Origin: Zoogloea ramigera
GTDB lineage: Bacteria; Pseudomonadota; Gammaproteobacteria; Burkholderiales; Rhodocyclaceae
Assembly (NCBI RefSeq): GCF_006539865.1
Contig: NZ_BJNV01000048.1
Location: 1-40,442, forward strand
Reading direction: 5' to 3'
DNA: 40,442 bases
This document shows positions 18,362 to 27,133 of this stretch, one piece after another. Numbering within the stretch: position 1 is the stretch's first letter; every line of letters starts with the position of its first letter. A model generated the notes under the pieces. The model ran no database searches, was not told where the DNA came from, and was given only the letters and a program-made list of their open reading frames with translations. The position numbers and the translations under genes are program-made.

Positions 18362-18748
18362 ATGCCCCAAGCCTGCCCCTGCGGCAAACCCGCCGACTAC
18401 GCCGCCTGCTGCGGGCGCTACATTGATGGCGGCGCTCCGGCACCCGACGCCGAGGCGCTGATGCGCTCCCGCTACACTGCCTTCACGCTGGGCCGGGAGG
18501 CCTACCTGCTGGCCACCTGGCACCCGGATTACCGCCCGGCGGAGCTCGGCCTGGCCGAAGACTCACAGACCCGATGGCTGGGCTTGCAGGTGCGTCGTCA
18601 CGAGCGGGTCGACGAGACCCACGCCGTCGTCGAGTTCGTGGCCCGCTACAAGGTCGGCGGGCGGGCCCACCGCCTGCACGAAACAAGCCGTTTCCTGCGC
18701 GTGGATGGCCGCTGGCTCTACGTCGACGGCGACATCCACCCAGCCTGA
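18362..18748 (+). CDS. ychJ: YchJ-family protein with SEC-C motif
   Basis: 128-aa protein of the YchJ/UPF0225 family. It opens with the zinc-binding SEC-C-like motif CPCGKPADYAACCGRYI, then the conserved core PDAEALMRSRYTAFTLG, followed by a cystatin-like domain with VEFVARYKVGGRAHRLHETS. The ATG at 18362 places the CPCG motif at residues 5-8, as usual; the frame is open further upstream, and an ATG at 18281 is a possible but less likely start. Molecular role of the family is not established. Convergent with the S4-domain gene, 7 nt apart. Confidence 0.9.
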   Translation: MPQACPCGKPADYAACCGRYIDGGAPAPDAEALMRSRYTAFTLGREAYLLATWHPDYRPAELGLAEDSQTRWLGLQVRRHERVDETHAVVEFVARYKVGGRAHRLHETSRFLRVDGRWLYVDGDIHPA

Positions 18749-18755
18749 CGCGGCC

Positions 18756-18974
18756 TCAGCCCTCGAGCACGAGCTCGATGGTCTCACCGGCAAAATCGAC
18801 GCGCTGGCCCGGGCGCAGCTTGGCCCGCTTGCGGTTCTCGATCTCGCCGTCGACGAACACGTCACCGTCGGCGACCCGCTGCTTGGCTTCGCCACCAGAG
18901 CCGCACAGGCCGGTGGCCTTCAGGAGCTGGTCGAGCTGGATGAATTCCCCTTCGACGGGAAAGCGGATGGTCAT
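18756..18974 (-). CDS. Small S4-domain RNA-binding protein (YbcJ-like)
   Basis: 72-aa protein made of a single S4 domain: FIQLDQLLKATGLCGSGGEA, then ADGDVFVDGEIENRKRAKL and PGQRVDFAGETIELV. The pattern and length match E. coli YbcJ, which binds RNA and is thought to associate with ribosome-related processes. The ATG at 18974 is the natural start because the S4 motif begins about 10 residues later. The frame is open upstream only as readthrough of the Kbp terminator region. Confidence 0.9.
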   Translation of the reverse strand: MTIRFPVEGEFIQLDQLLKATGLCGSGGEAKQRVADGDVFVDGEIENRKRAKLRPGQRVDFAGETIELVLEG

Positions 18975-19006
18975 GGCTTGAGGCTCCGGTACGTTACGGC
19001 GTGATG

Positions 19007-19048
19007 AAAAAAGAGTGGCGGATTGTGTCAGAGCCGACACAATCCGCC
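19007..19048 (-). terminator. Intrinsic terminator of the kbp gene
   Basis: A perfect 13-bp stem (19036-19048 with 19017-19029), GGCGGATTGTGTC-type, with a 6-nt loop. Reading on the minus strand it is followed by CACTC and then six T (19012-19007). It lies 21 nt past the kbp stop and just before the S4-domain gene, so the S4 gene probably has its own promoter. Confidence 0.9.
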
Positions 19049-19069
19049 AATCATCGCAAAGCCCGCAGG

Positions 19070-19555
19070 TCAGGCCGGAATGCGCAGTACCTGGCCCGGG
19101 TAGATCTTGTTCGGGTCGCTCAGCATCGGCTTGTTGGCCTCGAAGATCTTCATGTAGGCGTTGGCGTTGCCGTAGCAGGCCTTGGCGATCGCCGACAGGG
19201 TGTCGCCGCGCACGACGGTATGAAAGGTGGCCGGCGGCTCGGGGTTGGTGACGGTGAGCTGGTCGTCCACCTTGTCGACGCCATCCACGTTGCCGCAGCA
19301 CAGCAGCACTTTTTCTTTGGTGGCCTGGTCGGCAACGGTGCCGGCGACGGTCACGGTGCTGCTGGCGCCATCGAAGCTCACGGTGAGGGCGCTGGCGTCC
19401 AGGCCCTGCTTGTCGATGTAGGCGACGATGGCGGCGGCGGCCTTCTGGTTGAGGTCGGCCAGCTTGTCCTGGGCGCTTTCCGCGGCGGCCGCTTCGACGT
19501 CCTTGCGGCCAAAGAGTTTTTCACCTGCTTCACGCACAAAGCTCAGCAATCCCAT
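19070..19555 (-). CDS. kbp: Potassium-binding protein Kbp (BON-LysM)
   Basis: 161-aa cytoplasmic protein closely resembling E. coli Kbp (formerly YgaU/LysM): N-terminal MGLLSFVREAGEKLFG, a BON domain (LTVSFDGASSTVTVAGTVAD, then VDGVDKVDDQLTV) and a C-terminal LysM domain (HTVVRGDTLSAIAKACYGNA, then IFEANKPMLSDPNKIYPGQV). In E. coli the protein binds K+ and is needed for normal growth at high K+. The start ATG has AGGAG 6 nt upstream. Monocistronic, ended by the terminator at 19007-19048. It is about 15 residues longer than E. coli Kbp because of an acidic Ala-rich segment after residue 20. Confidence 0.93.
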   Translation of the reverse strand: MGLLSFVREAGEKLFGRKDVEAAAAESAQDKLADLNQKAAAAIVAYIDKQGLDASALTVSFDGASSTVTVAGTVADQATKEKVLLCCGNVDGVDKVDDQLTVTNPEPPATFHTVVRGDTLSAIAKACYGNANAYMKIFEANKPMLSDPNKIYPGQVLRIPA

Positions 19556-19679
19556 GTCGTGCTCCTGACTGATGTTGAGGAGATGAGAGACTAAGGCGAA
19601 CGGCCCGCCAATGCACCCCAAAAGTGTGTCCGAAGGCAAACTCGCGCCGCGCCGCCCCGACCTTGCCCCAACGTTGCCC

Positions 19680-20012
19680 TTACTCGCCCAGGGGTTGCAT
19701 GCCGTGGCGCCGGCGGGCGCGGGCGCAGCCCTCGTCGCCGATGCCGAGCGCCGCATAGGGCGCGAAGTCGCGGCACGGCCCGGGGCGGCGGTCGTAGATG
19801 GTGCAGAGCACCTCTCCGCCGATGTCGCCTGCCAGCGCGATGCAGCGCGGTGGCCCGTCGTCGGTGCCGCGCATCCGGTACAGGCTGGCGGTGACCGGCA
19901 GCGTCAGGGCCACCGGCACACAACCGCCGGGCTGGCTCTCCAGGTCGGAGACATGGAAATCCACCCGGAAGCTGGCGCAGCAGGCGCCACACGAGAGGCA
20001 GGGGTCAGCCAC
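19680..20012 (-). CDS. YkgJ-family cysteine-cluster protein
   Basis: 110-aa protein with the CxxCxxCC-type cluster near the N-terminus (CLSCGACCASFRVDFHVSD) and a second set in the middle and C-terminal half (RCIALAG, CTIYDRRPGPCRDFAPY, EGCARARRRHG). This is the zinc- or iron-chelating YkgJ/UPF0153 family; function not established. It starts with GTG, only 3 nt after the UPF0149 stop, as the last gene of a minus-strand operon beginning with dusC. Confidence 0.85.
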   Translation of the reverse strand: MADPCLSCGACCASFRVDFHVSDLESQPGGCVPVALTLPVTASLYRMRGTDDGPPRCIALAGDIGGEVLCTIYDRRPGPCRDFAPYAALGIGDEGCARARRRHGMQPLGE

Positions 20013-20015
20013 GGG

Positions 20016-20722
<707 letters not shown>

Positions 20723-20726
<4 letters not shown>

Positions 20727-21409
20727 GACGGGTTTTCCTCCAGGTGATCGAGCTCCACCACACACCGGTAAAGGGTCTGGCCGGAATCCCGGTACTTGCG
20801 TTCGAAAGGGGTGAGCGGCGACGGGGCCTCGAAGGCCTCGAAGGGCGCCGGCCGGCCGGTCAGCAGGCTAAGCGCGGCACTGAATTCTTCTACATAAATG
20901 TTCCAGTTGCTGCGGCATTCCAGGCGCCCGCCGAGCCGCGGCACAAACGGGAACACCGGGTGGGCATGCCAGCGCCGGGCCAGGTGGCCGATCTTGGGCC
21001 AGGGGTTGGGGTACAGGATGTAATGCCGCGCCAGGCGGATGCCGGCCTCGGCCATCAGGCGCCAGTAATCCACCAGGTCGGCGCGCACGAAGACCAGGTT
21101 GGTGGGCATCAGCGCATCGGGATAGGGCTTCTTGCGGGTGAGGCGGTCTTCGGACTGATCGACGCCGATCACCCAATGGTCGGGGAAGGCCCGGGCCAGC
21201 TGGATCGTGCTGTGGCCGACGCCGCAGCCAGCGTCGAGGATCAGCGGCGCCTTGCCGTCCCAGCCGGCCAGGCTGTGTTCGAAGGCGGCCTTGTTGTAAT
21301 CGAGATAAGGCTTGCGAAATTCGCAGCGGACGTGCTTGGCGACGAGCTCGACGAGGTGTTCATGGACACCCTGCTGGGCGCTCTCGGGGATGCGGGAATT
21401 GGCGTACAT
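20723..21409 (-). CDS. TrmB-like SAM-dependent methyltransferase
   Basis: 228-aa class I methyltransferase. SAM-binding motif I reads LILDAGCGVGHSTIQLA; motif II-type acidic residue in VIGVDQSEDRL. The later segment LYPNPWPKIGHLARRWHAHPVF matches the PDPWPKxRHxKRR signature of TrmB (tRNA guanine-46 N7-methyltransferase) but with N for the first D and a changed basic cluster, and it is followed by RLECRSNWNIYVEEF. It is therefore TrmB superfamily, possibly a paralogue with a different substrate. The start at 21409 gives MYANSRIPESAQQG. Only 10 nt from dusC, another tRNA-modifying enzyme, and overlapping the UPF0149 gene. Confidence 0.8.
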
Positions 21410-21419
21410 CGGTGCAATT

Positions 21420-22394
21420 CTACGCGGCCGCCCGCAAGAGCGGCACGCCATGCCCGACCAGGATGGGGTCGATCTGCCGCGGATCGGCCTGGGGGCGCAG
21501 CTCGCGGCACAGGGCTTCGGCCTGGGGAAAGTTGCGGCGCAGCAGGTTGAGCCACTGCTTGAGCCGGCCCGGTGCGTGGCGGGCCTCGACCTTGGCCAGC
21601 ACTCGCAGCCAGAACTCTGCGATCAGCGGCAGGAGCTCGGCCCATTCGGCGGCGCGGTCAGCGGGCGCGTCGGCGCCGGCGCGAATGCGCCGCACCAGAA
21701 ACGGGTCGGCCACCGCGCCGCGGCCGAGCATCACATCGGTGGCGCCGCTCACGGCGCGGCAGCGTCGCCAGTCGTCCTCGGTCCACACCTCGCCATTGGC
21801 CACCACCGGTACCACCACCACGTCGGCGATGCGCCCGACCCATTCCCAGTGCGCCGGCGGGCGGTAGCCGTCGTTCTTGGTGCGGGCATGCACCACCAGG
21901 CCCACGACCCCGCCATCGGCGAGAGCCCGGGCGCAGTCGAGGGCCTTGCCGGTGTCGGCCACGCCCAGGCGCATCTTGGCGGTGAAGGGGATGTGCGGCG
22001 GCACCGCCCGGCGCACCGCGCAGGCGATGGCGTGGAGCAGCTCCGGCTCGTCGAGCAGCGCCGCCCCGCCCCGGTGGCGGTTGACCGTGGGCGCCGGGCA
22101 GCCGAAATTGAGGTCGATGCCCGCCGGGTCGAGCCGCACCAGTTGGGCCGCGTTGTCGGCCATGCAGGCCGGGTCGGAGCCGAGCAGCTGGACCCGCACC
22201 GGCGTGCCGCTGGAGGTGGCGCTGCCGGCCCGCAACTCGGGGGAGATCCGCGTGAAGGCCCGCGCCGGGAGCACCGAGCCCGACACCCGGGCGAACTCGG
22301 TGACCGCGTGGGCATAGCCCTCGACGCGGGTCAGCACCTCGCGCAGCACGTCGTCGGCGAGGCCTTCCATGGGGGCGAGCAAGAGGCGGGGCAT
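21420..22394 (-). CDS. dusC: tRNA-dihydrouridine(16) synthase
   Basis: 324-aa FMN-dependent dihydrouridine synthase. The start ATG at 22394 gives [20 protein letters not shown], the standard DusC N-terminus. Also visible: [39 protein letters not shown] with the catalytic Cys, ITAKMRLG-like [13 protein letters not shown], and [11 protein letters not shown]. DusC-type features ([16 protein letters not shown] and C-terminal helical tRNA-binding domain) favour DusC over DusA or DusB. First gene of an operon of four tightly packed minus-strand genes. Confidence 0.92.
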   Translation of the reverse strand: MPRLLLAPMEGLADDVLREVLTRVEGYAHAVTEFARVSGSVLPARAFTRISPELRAGSATSSGTPVRVQLLGSDPACMADNAAQLVRLDPAGIDLNFGCPAPTVNRHRGGAALLDEPELLHAIACAVRRAVPPHIPFTAKMRLGVADTGKALDCARALADGGVVGLVVHARTKNDGYRPPAHWEWVGRIADVVVVPVVANGEVWTEDDWRRCRAVSGATDVMLGRGAVADPFLVRRIRAGADAPADRAAEWAELLPLIAEFWLRVLAKVEARHAPGRLKQWLNLLRRNFPQAEALCRELRPQADPRQIDPILVGHGVPLLRAAA

Positions 22395-22552
22395 GGCAGG
22401 AATATCCAGCGGATTCAAGACTTTCAAGGGGGCGGACTGTACCGCAAAGCGCCGCCCGCCGATAGGCGCCCACGCCGCCCGGCGGGCGCGCGGCAACAGG
22501 CGTAAGATGCGCGGCCTGAGCCCTCGACACCCACCCGCAGAATGCCCGCGCC

Positions 22553-23887
22553 ATGCGCCGCTCCGACACCCCTTCCGCCAGCCGCCGCGAGCTGTTGATC
22601 TTCGCGCTGCCGGCCCTCGTCCTGATCGCCGCGGCGTTTGCGCTGGCCTGGCAGTTCGTGCGCCCGGCGCCGCCCAAGAAGATCGTCATCAGCACCGGGG
22701 CGCCCGGCGGGGCCTACCATTATTTCGGCGAACGCTATCGGGACAAGCTGGCCCAGGACGGCATCGAGGTCGAACTGCGGCCATCGTCCGGCGCCGTCGA
22801 AAACCTGCGCCGGCTGAAGACCGACGACAGCGTCGATGTCGGCTTCCTGCAGGGCGGCATCGCCAACGAGCCGGATTCCGACGACCTGGCCACCCTCGGC
22901 AGCATGTACCTCGAGCCCGTGTGGGTCTTCCACCGCAAGGCCGACGCCCGCCTCGACCGCATCGACCAGCTGAAGGGCCGCCGCATCGCCGTCGGCACGG
23001 CGGGCAGCGGCGCCCAGCTCTTTGCGCTGCAGCTCCTGGCCGCCAACGGCTTCGCCACCGACGACCCGCGTCTCGTGGCGCTTGGCGGCATGGACGCGGT
23101 GGCGGCCCTCAGGCGCGGCGACGTGGAGGCGTTTTTTGTGGTCGGCGCGCCCCAGGCGCCGGTGGTGGACGCCCTCCTCCACACGCCGGGCATCGGCCTG
23201 CTCAGCTTTGCCCAGGCCGACGGCTACGTGCGGCACTTTCCCCACCTCGTCAAGATCACGCTGCCCCGCGGCGCCATCGACATCCGCGGCGACCAGCCGC
23301 CCCGTGACGTGCAGCTGCTGGCGGCCACCGCCAACCTGGTGGTGAAGGCCGACATCCACCCGGCCATCGTCACCCTGCTCCTCAAGCATGCCCGGGACAT
23401 CCACAGCCCGCCGGGCCTGCTGCAGGCGGCCAACAGCTTTCCTGCGCCCCAGGACCACGCCCTGCCGATCCACCCGATGGCGCGGCGCTTTTACGATTCC
23501 GGCCCGCCGCTCCTGCAGCGCTACCTGCCCTTCTGGCTGGCAGTGCTGATCGACCGCCTCTTCGTGATGCTGCTGCCGCTCTTCGCGGTGGTAATCCCGC
23601 TCTCCAAGGTGATCCCGGCCATCTACAACTGGCGCATGCGCGCGCGGGTCTATCGCTGGTACGGGGAGCTCAAGTTTCTCGAGGCGGAGATCGACCGCGC
23701 CGGGCAGGACGGCCACAGCCTGGCGGCGCTCGACACTTTTTTGGGCCGGCTCGACCGCATCGAGGAGCGGGCCGCCCGGCGCAAGCTGCCGCTGGCCTTC
23801 AGCAACGAGCTTTACACCCTGCGTGAACATATCGGCCTGGTGCGCCGCCGTCTGCGTCACCTTGCGGAAACCGTCACGCAACCCTGA
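22553..23887 (+). CDS. TAXI-family solute-binding protein with C-terminal membrane anchor
   Basis: 444-aa protein. A single N-terminal membrane helix ([20 protein letters not shown], residues 14-34) is followed by a TAXI-type TRAP binding fold: [53 protein letters not shown] and [21 protein letters not shown] second hydrophobic region at about residues 324-350 ([20 protein letters not shown]) leads into a C-terminal helical domain of about 90 residues ([20 protein letters not shown]). No TRAP permease gene is nearby. Such membrane-tethered TAXI proteins occur widely in proteobacteria, often annotated as transporters, but the missing permease suggests sensing or a scaffold role. Confidence 0.85.
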   Translation: MRRSDTPSASRRELLIFALPALVLIAAAFALAWQFVRPAPPKKIVISTGAPGGAYHYFGERYRDKLAQDGIEVELRPSSGAVENLRRLKTDDSVDVGFLQGGIANEPDSDDLATLGSMYLEPVWVFHRKADARLDRIDQLKGRRIAVGTAGSGAQLFALQLLAANGFATDDPRLVALGGMDAVAALRRGDVEAFFVVGAPQAPVVDALLHTPGIGLLSFAQADGYVRHFPHLVKITLPRGAIDIRGDQPPRDVQLLAATANLVVKADIHPAIVTLLLKHARDIHSPPGLLQAANSFPAPQDHALPIHPMARRFYDSGPPLLQRYLPFWLAVLIDRLFVMLLPLFAVVIPLSKVIPAIYNWRMRARVYRWYGELKFLEAEIDRAGQDGHSLAALDTFLGRLDRIEERAARRKLPLAFSNELYTLREHIGLVRRRLRHLAETVTQP

Positions 23888-23976
23888 GGCGCCGATTGCT
23901 AGATTGAAACTGTCCTGAACGCGGGCCTTTCCAGTGGAACCCCGGCCCCGCCCCCATCCGAGTCAAGAGCCTCACC

Positions 23977-24585
23977 ATGAGCCCCCACCTGAACCTCACC
24001 GCCCCCTACGCCCCCCTCGTGCGCCGCATCGAAGCCGAGGCCTCGGTGGACGGGCAGATCCTGCGGATCGACCATTTTCTCAATCACCGCATCGAGCCGG
24101 CCTTCATCTTCGAGCTGGCCCACGAGCTCGCCAAGCGCCTGTCGGCCTTTCAGCCCAATCTGATCCTCACCGCCGAGGCCAGCGGCATCGCGCCGGCGCT
24201 GATCGTCGCCCAGACCCTCAGCGTGCCGATGGTGTACGCCAAGAAGTATTCACGCCAGGTCGAGGCGCCGGCCCTGTCGCGCCTGATCCACTCGCCCACC
24301 AAGGGCGACGACAACCGGCTGGTGATATCGGGGCGCTACATCAAGCCGGGCCAGCGGGTGGTGATCGTCGATGACTTCCTCGCCAACGGGCGCACCGCCG
24401 CGGCCCTCATCGACATGGCCCGGGAGGCCGGCGCCCAGGTGCTGGGGGCCGGTTTCGTGGTCGAGAAGTGCTTCAAGCACGGCCGGCAGTTCATCGAATC
24501 GCTGGGGGTACCGGTGTCTACGCTGGCCCAGGTGGAACACCTCGACAACGGCCGGGCAATCCTCACCCAGCCGCGGGACGAATAA
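23977..24585 (+). CDS. xpt: Xanthine phosphoribosyltransferase
   Basis: 202-aa purine-salvage enzyme converting xanthine and PRPP to XMP. Motifs match the Bacillus-type Xpt family: ILRIDHFLNHRIEPAFIFEL, LTAEASGIAPALIVAQ and the PRPP-binding loop VVIVDDFLANGRTAAALI, followed by GAGFVVEKCFKHGRQFIE. Length is typical (about 190-200 aa). I found no purine riboswitch upstream; the 89-nt gap after the TAXI gene contains no recognisable element. Confidence 0.92.
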   Translation: MSPHLNLTAPYAPLVRRIEAEASVDGQILRIDHFLNHRIEPAFIFELAHELAKRLSAFQPNLILTAEASGIAPALIVAQTLSVPMVYAKKYSRQVEAPALSRLIHSPTKGDDNRLVISGRYIKPGQRVVIVDDFLANGRTAAALIDMAREAGAQVLGAGFVVEKCFKHGRQFIESLGVPVSTLAQVEHLDNGRAILTQPRDE

Positions 24586-24599
24586 GGCCCGGCAGCGCT

Positions 24600-25472
24600 T
24601 CAGCGGAAGCGGACGCTCACCCCGGGCTTGCCGGGCAGGCCTTCGTAGGTCGCCTTCACCGCCAGGCCCGGCCGGGGCGGCAGCAGCTTGGTGAATGAGC
24701 CCAGCGACAGCAGATCGCCGCGCTTGAGCGGCATGTGGTCGGCGGCCAGATCGCGGGCCAGCCAGATCGCGGCATTGAGCGGGTTGCCGAGGGTGGCGTT
24801 GCCCTTGCCGCTGTCCAGCACCACGCCGTTGCCATCGGTGAGGCTCACGGTCATGCTGGCGAAGGCGTCGGCGAGCTCTTGCGTGGCCTTCACCGGGATC
24901 GCCTTGCCCACCACGCCGGCGCGGGCGCCCACATTGACCATCGCCAGCATCGGCCCGCCCAGGGTGGACGGGTCGGCCACCATCAGGTCGGGCAGCTCGA
25001 TGTAGGGAGCGTAGCTGCGCAGCGCCCGCAGCGCGGCGAGCGGGGTTTCGGCCCGGGCCAGGGCCACCGGGTCGGCCACCTCGACGATCAGGTCGGCCTC
25101 GAAGACCGGGCGGGTGCCGAAGGCGGCCAGCAGCTCGGCGCCGTCGGTGGTGAGCATGCTCTTGAACAGGGTGCCGCGCAGGGGCGCGTCGTACTTGAAG
25201 CGCTGCTGCACCGCCGGGTTGGTGAGGCCCGCCTTGTAGCCGACCGATTCACCGTAGGCCTGGGCCAGGTAGCGCACCACCTTGTCGCGCCCGCACAGGC
25301 CGTCGGCCATGCTCAGCGTGCCGGCCGGTTGCGGCACCGGCTGGCGCGCGACGATGGCCGACGCCACCGCGGCGGCTTCCAGATCGCTGGGGCAGGCCGC
25401 CTGGGCCAAGGCCGGCAGCAGGGTGATGCACAGGGCAAGGGCGGCGAGCACGGGCTTCGTCGTGGGTTTCAT
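24600..25472 (-). CDS. Exported protein with 2-keto-4-pentenoate hydratase-like fold
   Basis: 290-aa protein beginning with a clear signal peptide (MKPTTKPVLAALALCITLLP, cleavage after AQA). The mature part resembles the fumarylacetoacetase/MhpD hydratase superfamily: GESVGYKAGLTNPAVQQRFK, PLRGTLFKSM, RPVFEADLIVEVAD, then PYIELPDLMV, LTDGNGVVLDSGKGNATLGN and PLNAAIWLARDLA, KRGDLLSLGSF. Cytoplasmic members hydrate dienoate intermediates of aromatic degradation; an exported one is unusual and its substrate is unknown. Ribosome-binding site AGGAG precedes the ATG. It follows the CapA-like gene at a distance of 106 nt on the same strand. Confidence 0.82.
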   Translation of the reverse strand: MKPTTKPVLAALALCITLLPALAQAACPSDLEAAAVASAIVARQPVPQPAGTLSMADGLCGRDKVVRYLAQAYGESVGYKAGLTNPAVQQRFKYDAPLRGTLFKSMLTTDGAELLAAFGTRPVFEADLIVEVADPVALARAETPLAALRALRSYAPYIELPDLMVADPSTLGGPMLAMVNVGARAGVVGKAIPVKATQELADAFASMTVSLTDGNGVVLDSGKGNATLGNPLNAAIWLARDLAADHMPLKRGDLLSLGSFTKLLPPRPGLAVKATYEGLPGKPGVSVRFR

Positions 25473-25578
25473 TTAGGGTTTCTCCTGGGGTGTCATGCAA
25501 ATAGGGCAAGGTGGCACAGGATATACCATCCGGGTGCATGTCGGTGGCAATTGCCGGCCTGCCCGGCGCACGACGCCC

Positions 25579-26550
25579 TCAGGGATTGCGGCAGTCGTCG
25601 ATCACGCCGCGCCCTCGCCTGCCGCAGGGTGTCTCGGCGCCGCTCACCGGTACCGGCGTGCCGGCGGCATCGATCTGCACCAGGCGGGTCTGCCAGGCCT
25701 TGAGGCCGCGCCGGTCGACCTCCAGCCGCAACAGCCAGCCCTGGCGCTCCTCGGGCAGATCGAAGCCGTCGAAGACGAAGTTGCCGAGGCTGTGCACGAT
25801 GAGCTTGCCACGATACAGCTCGGCGCCCTGGATCACGTGGGGGTGACCGCCGACGACGAGGCTGGCGCCGGCGTCGATCATCCTGCGGGCGAGCATCCGC
25901 TGGCGCAGGCTGGGGGTGTGGCGGTTCTCCCAGCCCCAGTGCATGAAGGGGATCACGATGTGGGCGCCGGCCTTGCGGGCGGCGCGGATGTCGGAGATCA
26001 CCTCGCTGTCCTCGCTCCAGGCCACGCCGGGGCGGCTGGCGCCGGCTTCGAAGCTGCGGGGCTTGTATTCGTTGTAGCCGAGCACGGCAATGCGCAGGCC
26101 GTTCTTGTGGAGCCACAGGGGCGCGTGGGCGTCCCGCAGGTTGCGGCCGCCACCGAAGCTGCGAAGGCCGGCTTGCCGCAGGTGGTCGATGGTGTCGAGG
26201 AAGGCGTCGGGGCCGAAGTCGCCCGAGTGGTTATTGGACACGGCCACCGCATCGAAGCGCCCCTGCATGACGCGGAGCGCGCGGGGGTCGGCCCGGAAGG
26301 TGTAGGGCTTGCCGGGCAGGCTGGCGCCGCGGGTGGACACCGAGCACTCGAGGTTGGCGATGCGGTAGTCGGCGTCGGCCAGCAGGGGCGCCACCGCCGC
26401 CAGCGGGTCACCGCCATCGGCGATCAGGCGGCCGGGGCCGTCGTCGAGCATCACGTCGCCGGCGAAGATCAGGGTCGCGCTGTGATCCCCGGCCCAGGCG
26501 GTGCCGGCGACGAGTACGAGGCTGGCGGCGATACGGCGCAGGCGCTTCAT
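25579..26550 (-). CDS. CapA-family metallophosphoesterase-like exported protein
   Basis: 323-aa protein with signal peptide (MKRLRRIAASLVLVAGTAWA). The CapA/PGA_cap domain follows: LIFAGDVMLDDGPGRLI, ANLECSVSTRG, YTFRADPRALRVM, AVAVSNNHSGDFG, VLGYNEYKP, VIPFMHWGWENRHTP and LVVGGHPHVIQG, then HSLGNFVFDGF. The start at 26550 overlaps the stop of the upstream gene (ATGA). The domain was named from poly-gamma-glutamate capsule synthesis protein CapA, but most genomic homologues stand alone and have no proven role; no other capsule gene is seen here. Confidence 0.88.
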   Translation of the reverse strand: MKRLRRIAASLVLVAGTAWAGDHSATLIFAGDVMLDDGPGRLIADGGDPLAAVAPLLADADYRIANLECSVSTRGASLPGKPYTFRADPRALRVMQGRFDAVAVSNNHSGDFGPDAFLDTIDHLRQAGLRSFGGGRNLRDAHAPLWLHKNGLRIAVLGYNEYKPRSFEAGASRPGVAWSEDSEVISDIRAARKAGAHIVIPFMHWGWENRHTPSLRQRMLARRMIDAGASLVVGGHPHVIQGAELYRGKLIVHSLGNFVFDGFDLPEERQGWLLRLEVDRRGLKAWQTRLVQIDAAGTPVPVSGAETPCGRRGRGVIDDCRNP

Positions 26551-26954
26551 CGCCGGCCCCCCCGCTCGGCTTCGCACCAGTATTCCAGGTGGCCGTTGTA
26601 GGTGGGCTCGAACACCCGCTGCAGGCCGGTGAAGCCCTGCCCTTCCGGCTGCGCACCCCGAGGCACGGGCCACCGGTAAGTGGCCTGATGGACGGGCTGC
26701 GCGGGCCCTTCGTCGGGGAGGATGGAGGTGAACACCTTCACCGCGGCGATGTCGGCCGGCTTGTTCTGGAACACCACCCGGAAGACGAAGCGCTCGCCCA
26801 GGGTGACGCCCTCGACGCCGTAGGGCGTGGCGACCGGATGCGCCACGTGGGCCTGGCTCTCGCCGTTGTAGTGGGTGTGGCAGACGATGCGCGGCGCGGC
26901 ATCGGCCGTGAATGGGAGCAGTGCCGACAATACGGCGGGTAGCAGGGGTTTCAT
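26547..26954 (-). CDS. Small exported protein of unknown function
   Basis: 135-aa protein with a signal peptide (MKPLLPAVLSALLPFTADA, cleavage before APRIV). Two cysteines in the mature part (IVCHTHYNG and LEYWCEAE) may form a disulfide. A beta-rich composition and the phrase RFVFRVVFQNKPADIAAVKV suggest an immunoglobulin-like fold. I do not recognise a named family. It is coupled by ATGA to the CapA-like gene, so the two probably act together in the periplasm. Confidence 0.78.
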   Translation of the reverse strand: MKPLLPAVLSALLPFTADAAPRIVCHTHYNGESQAHVAHPVATPYGVEGVTLGERFVFRVVFQNKPADIAAVKVFTSILPDEGPAQPVHQATYRWPVPRGAQPEGQGFTGLQRVFEPTYNGHLEYWCEAERGGRR

Positions 26955-27079
26955 TGGAGCCTTATGAAGCTGGAGCGCTGAGGACTGCGCAAGGAGTGTT
27001 TTGCCCGGGGGCGCTGGCGCAATGCGGGCGTGTTGATTGGATTGACTTGATCGCTCGCATCGAGGCAGCAGCGCCCACG

Positions 27080-27110
27080 AAAAAGGCCGACCGGATGAGC
27101 GGTCGGCCTT
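27080..27110 (-). terminator. Intrinsic terminator of prpE
   Basis: An 11-bp perfect stem (27100-27110 with 27083-27093), AAGGCCGACCG-type, with a 6-nt loop, followed on the minus strand by a run of five T (27084-27080). It lies 24 nt after the prpE stop codon. Confidence 0.9.
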
Positions 27111-27133
27111 CTGACTGGCTGCGCGCAGCCGGC

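Noticed and set aside
23888-23976. Purine riboswitch before xpt
   Set aside because: I looked because Bacillus xpt has one, but the gap shows no purine-riboswitch core and no expression-platform hairpin.
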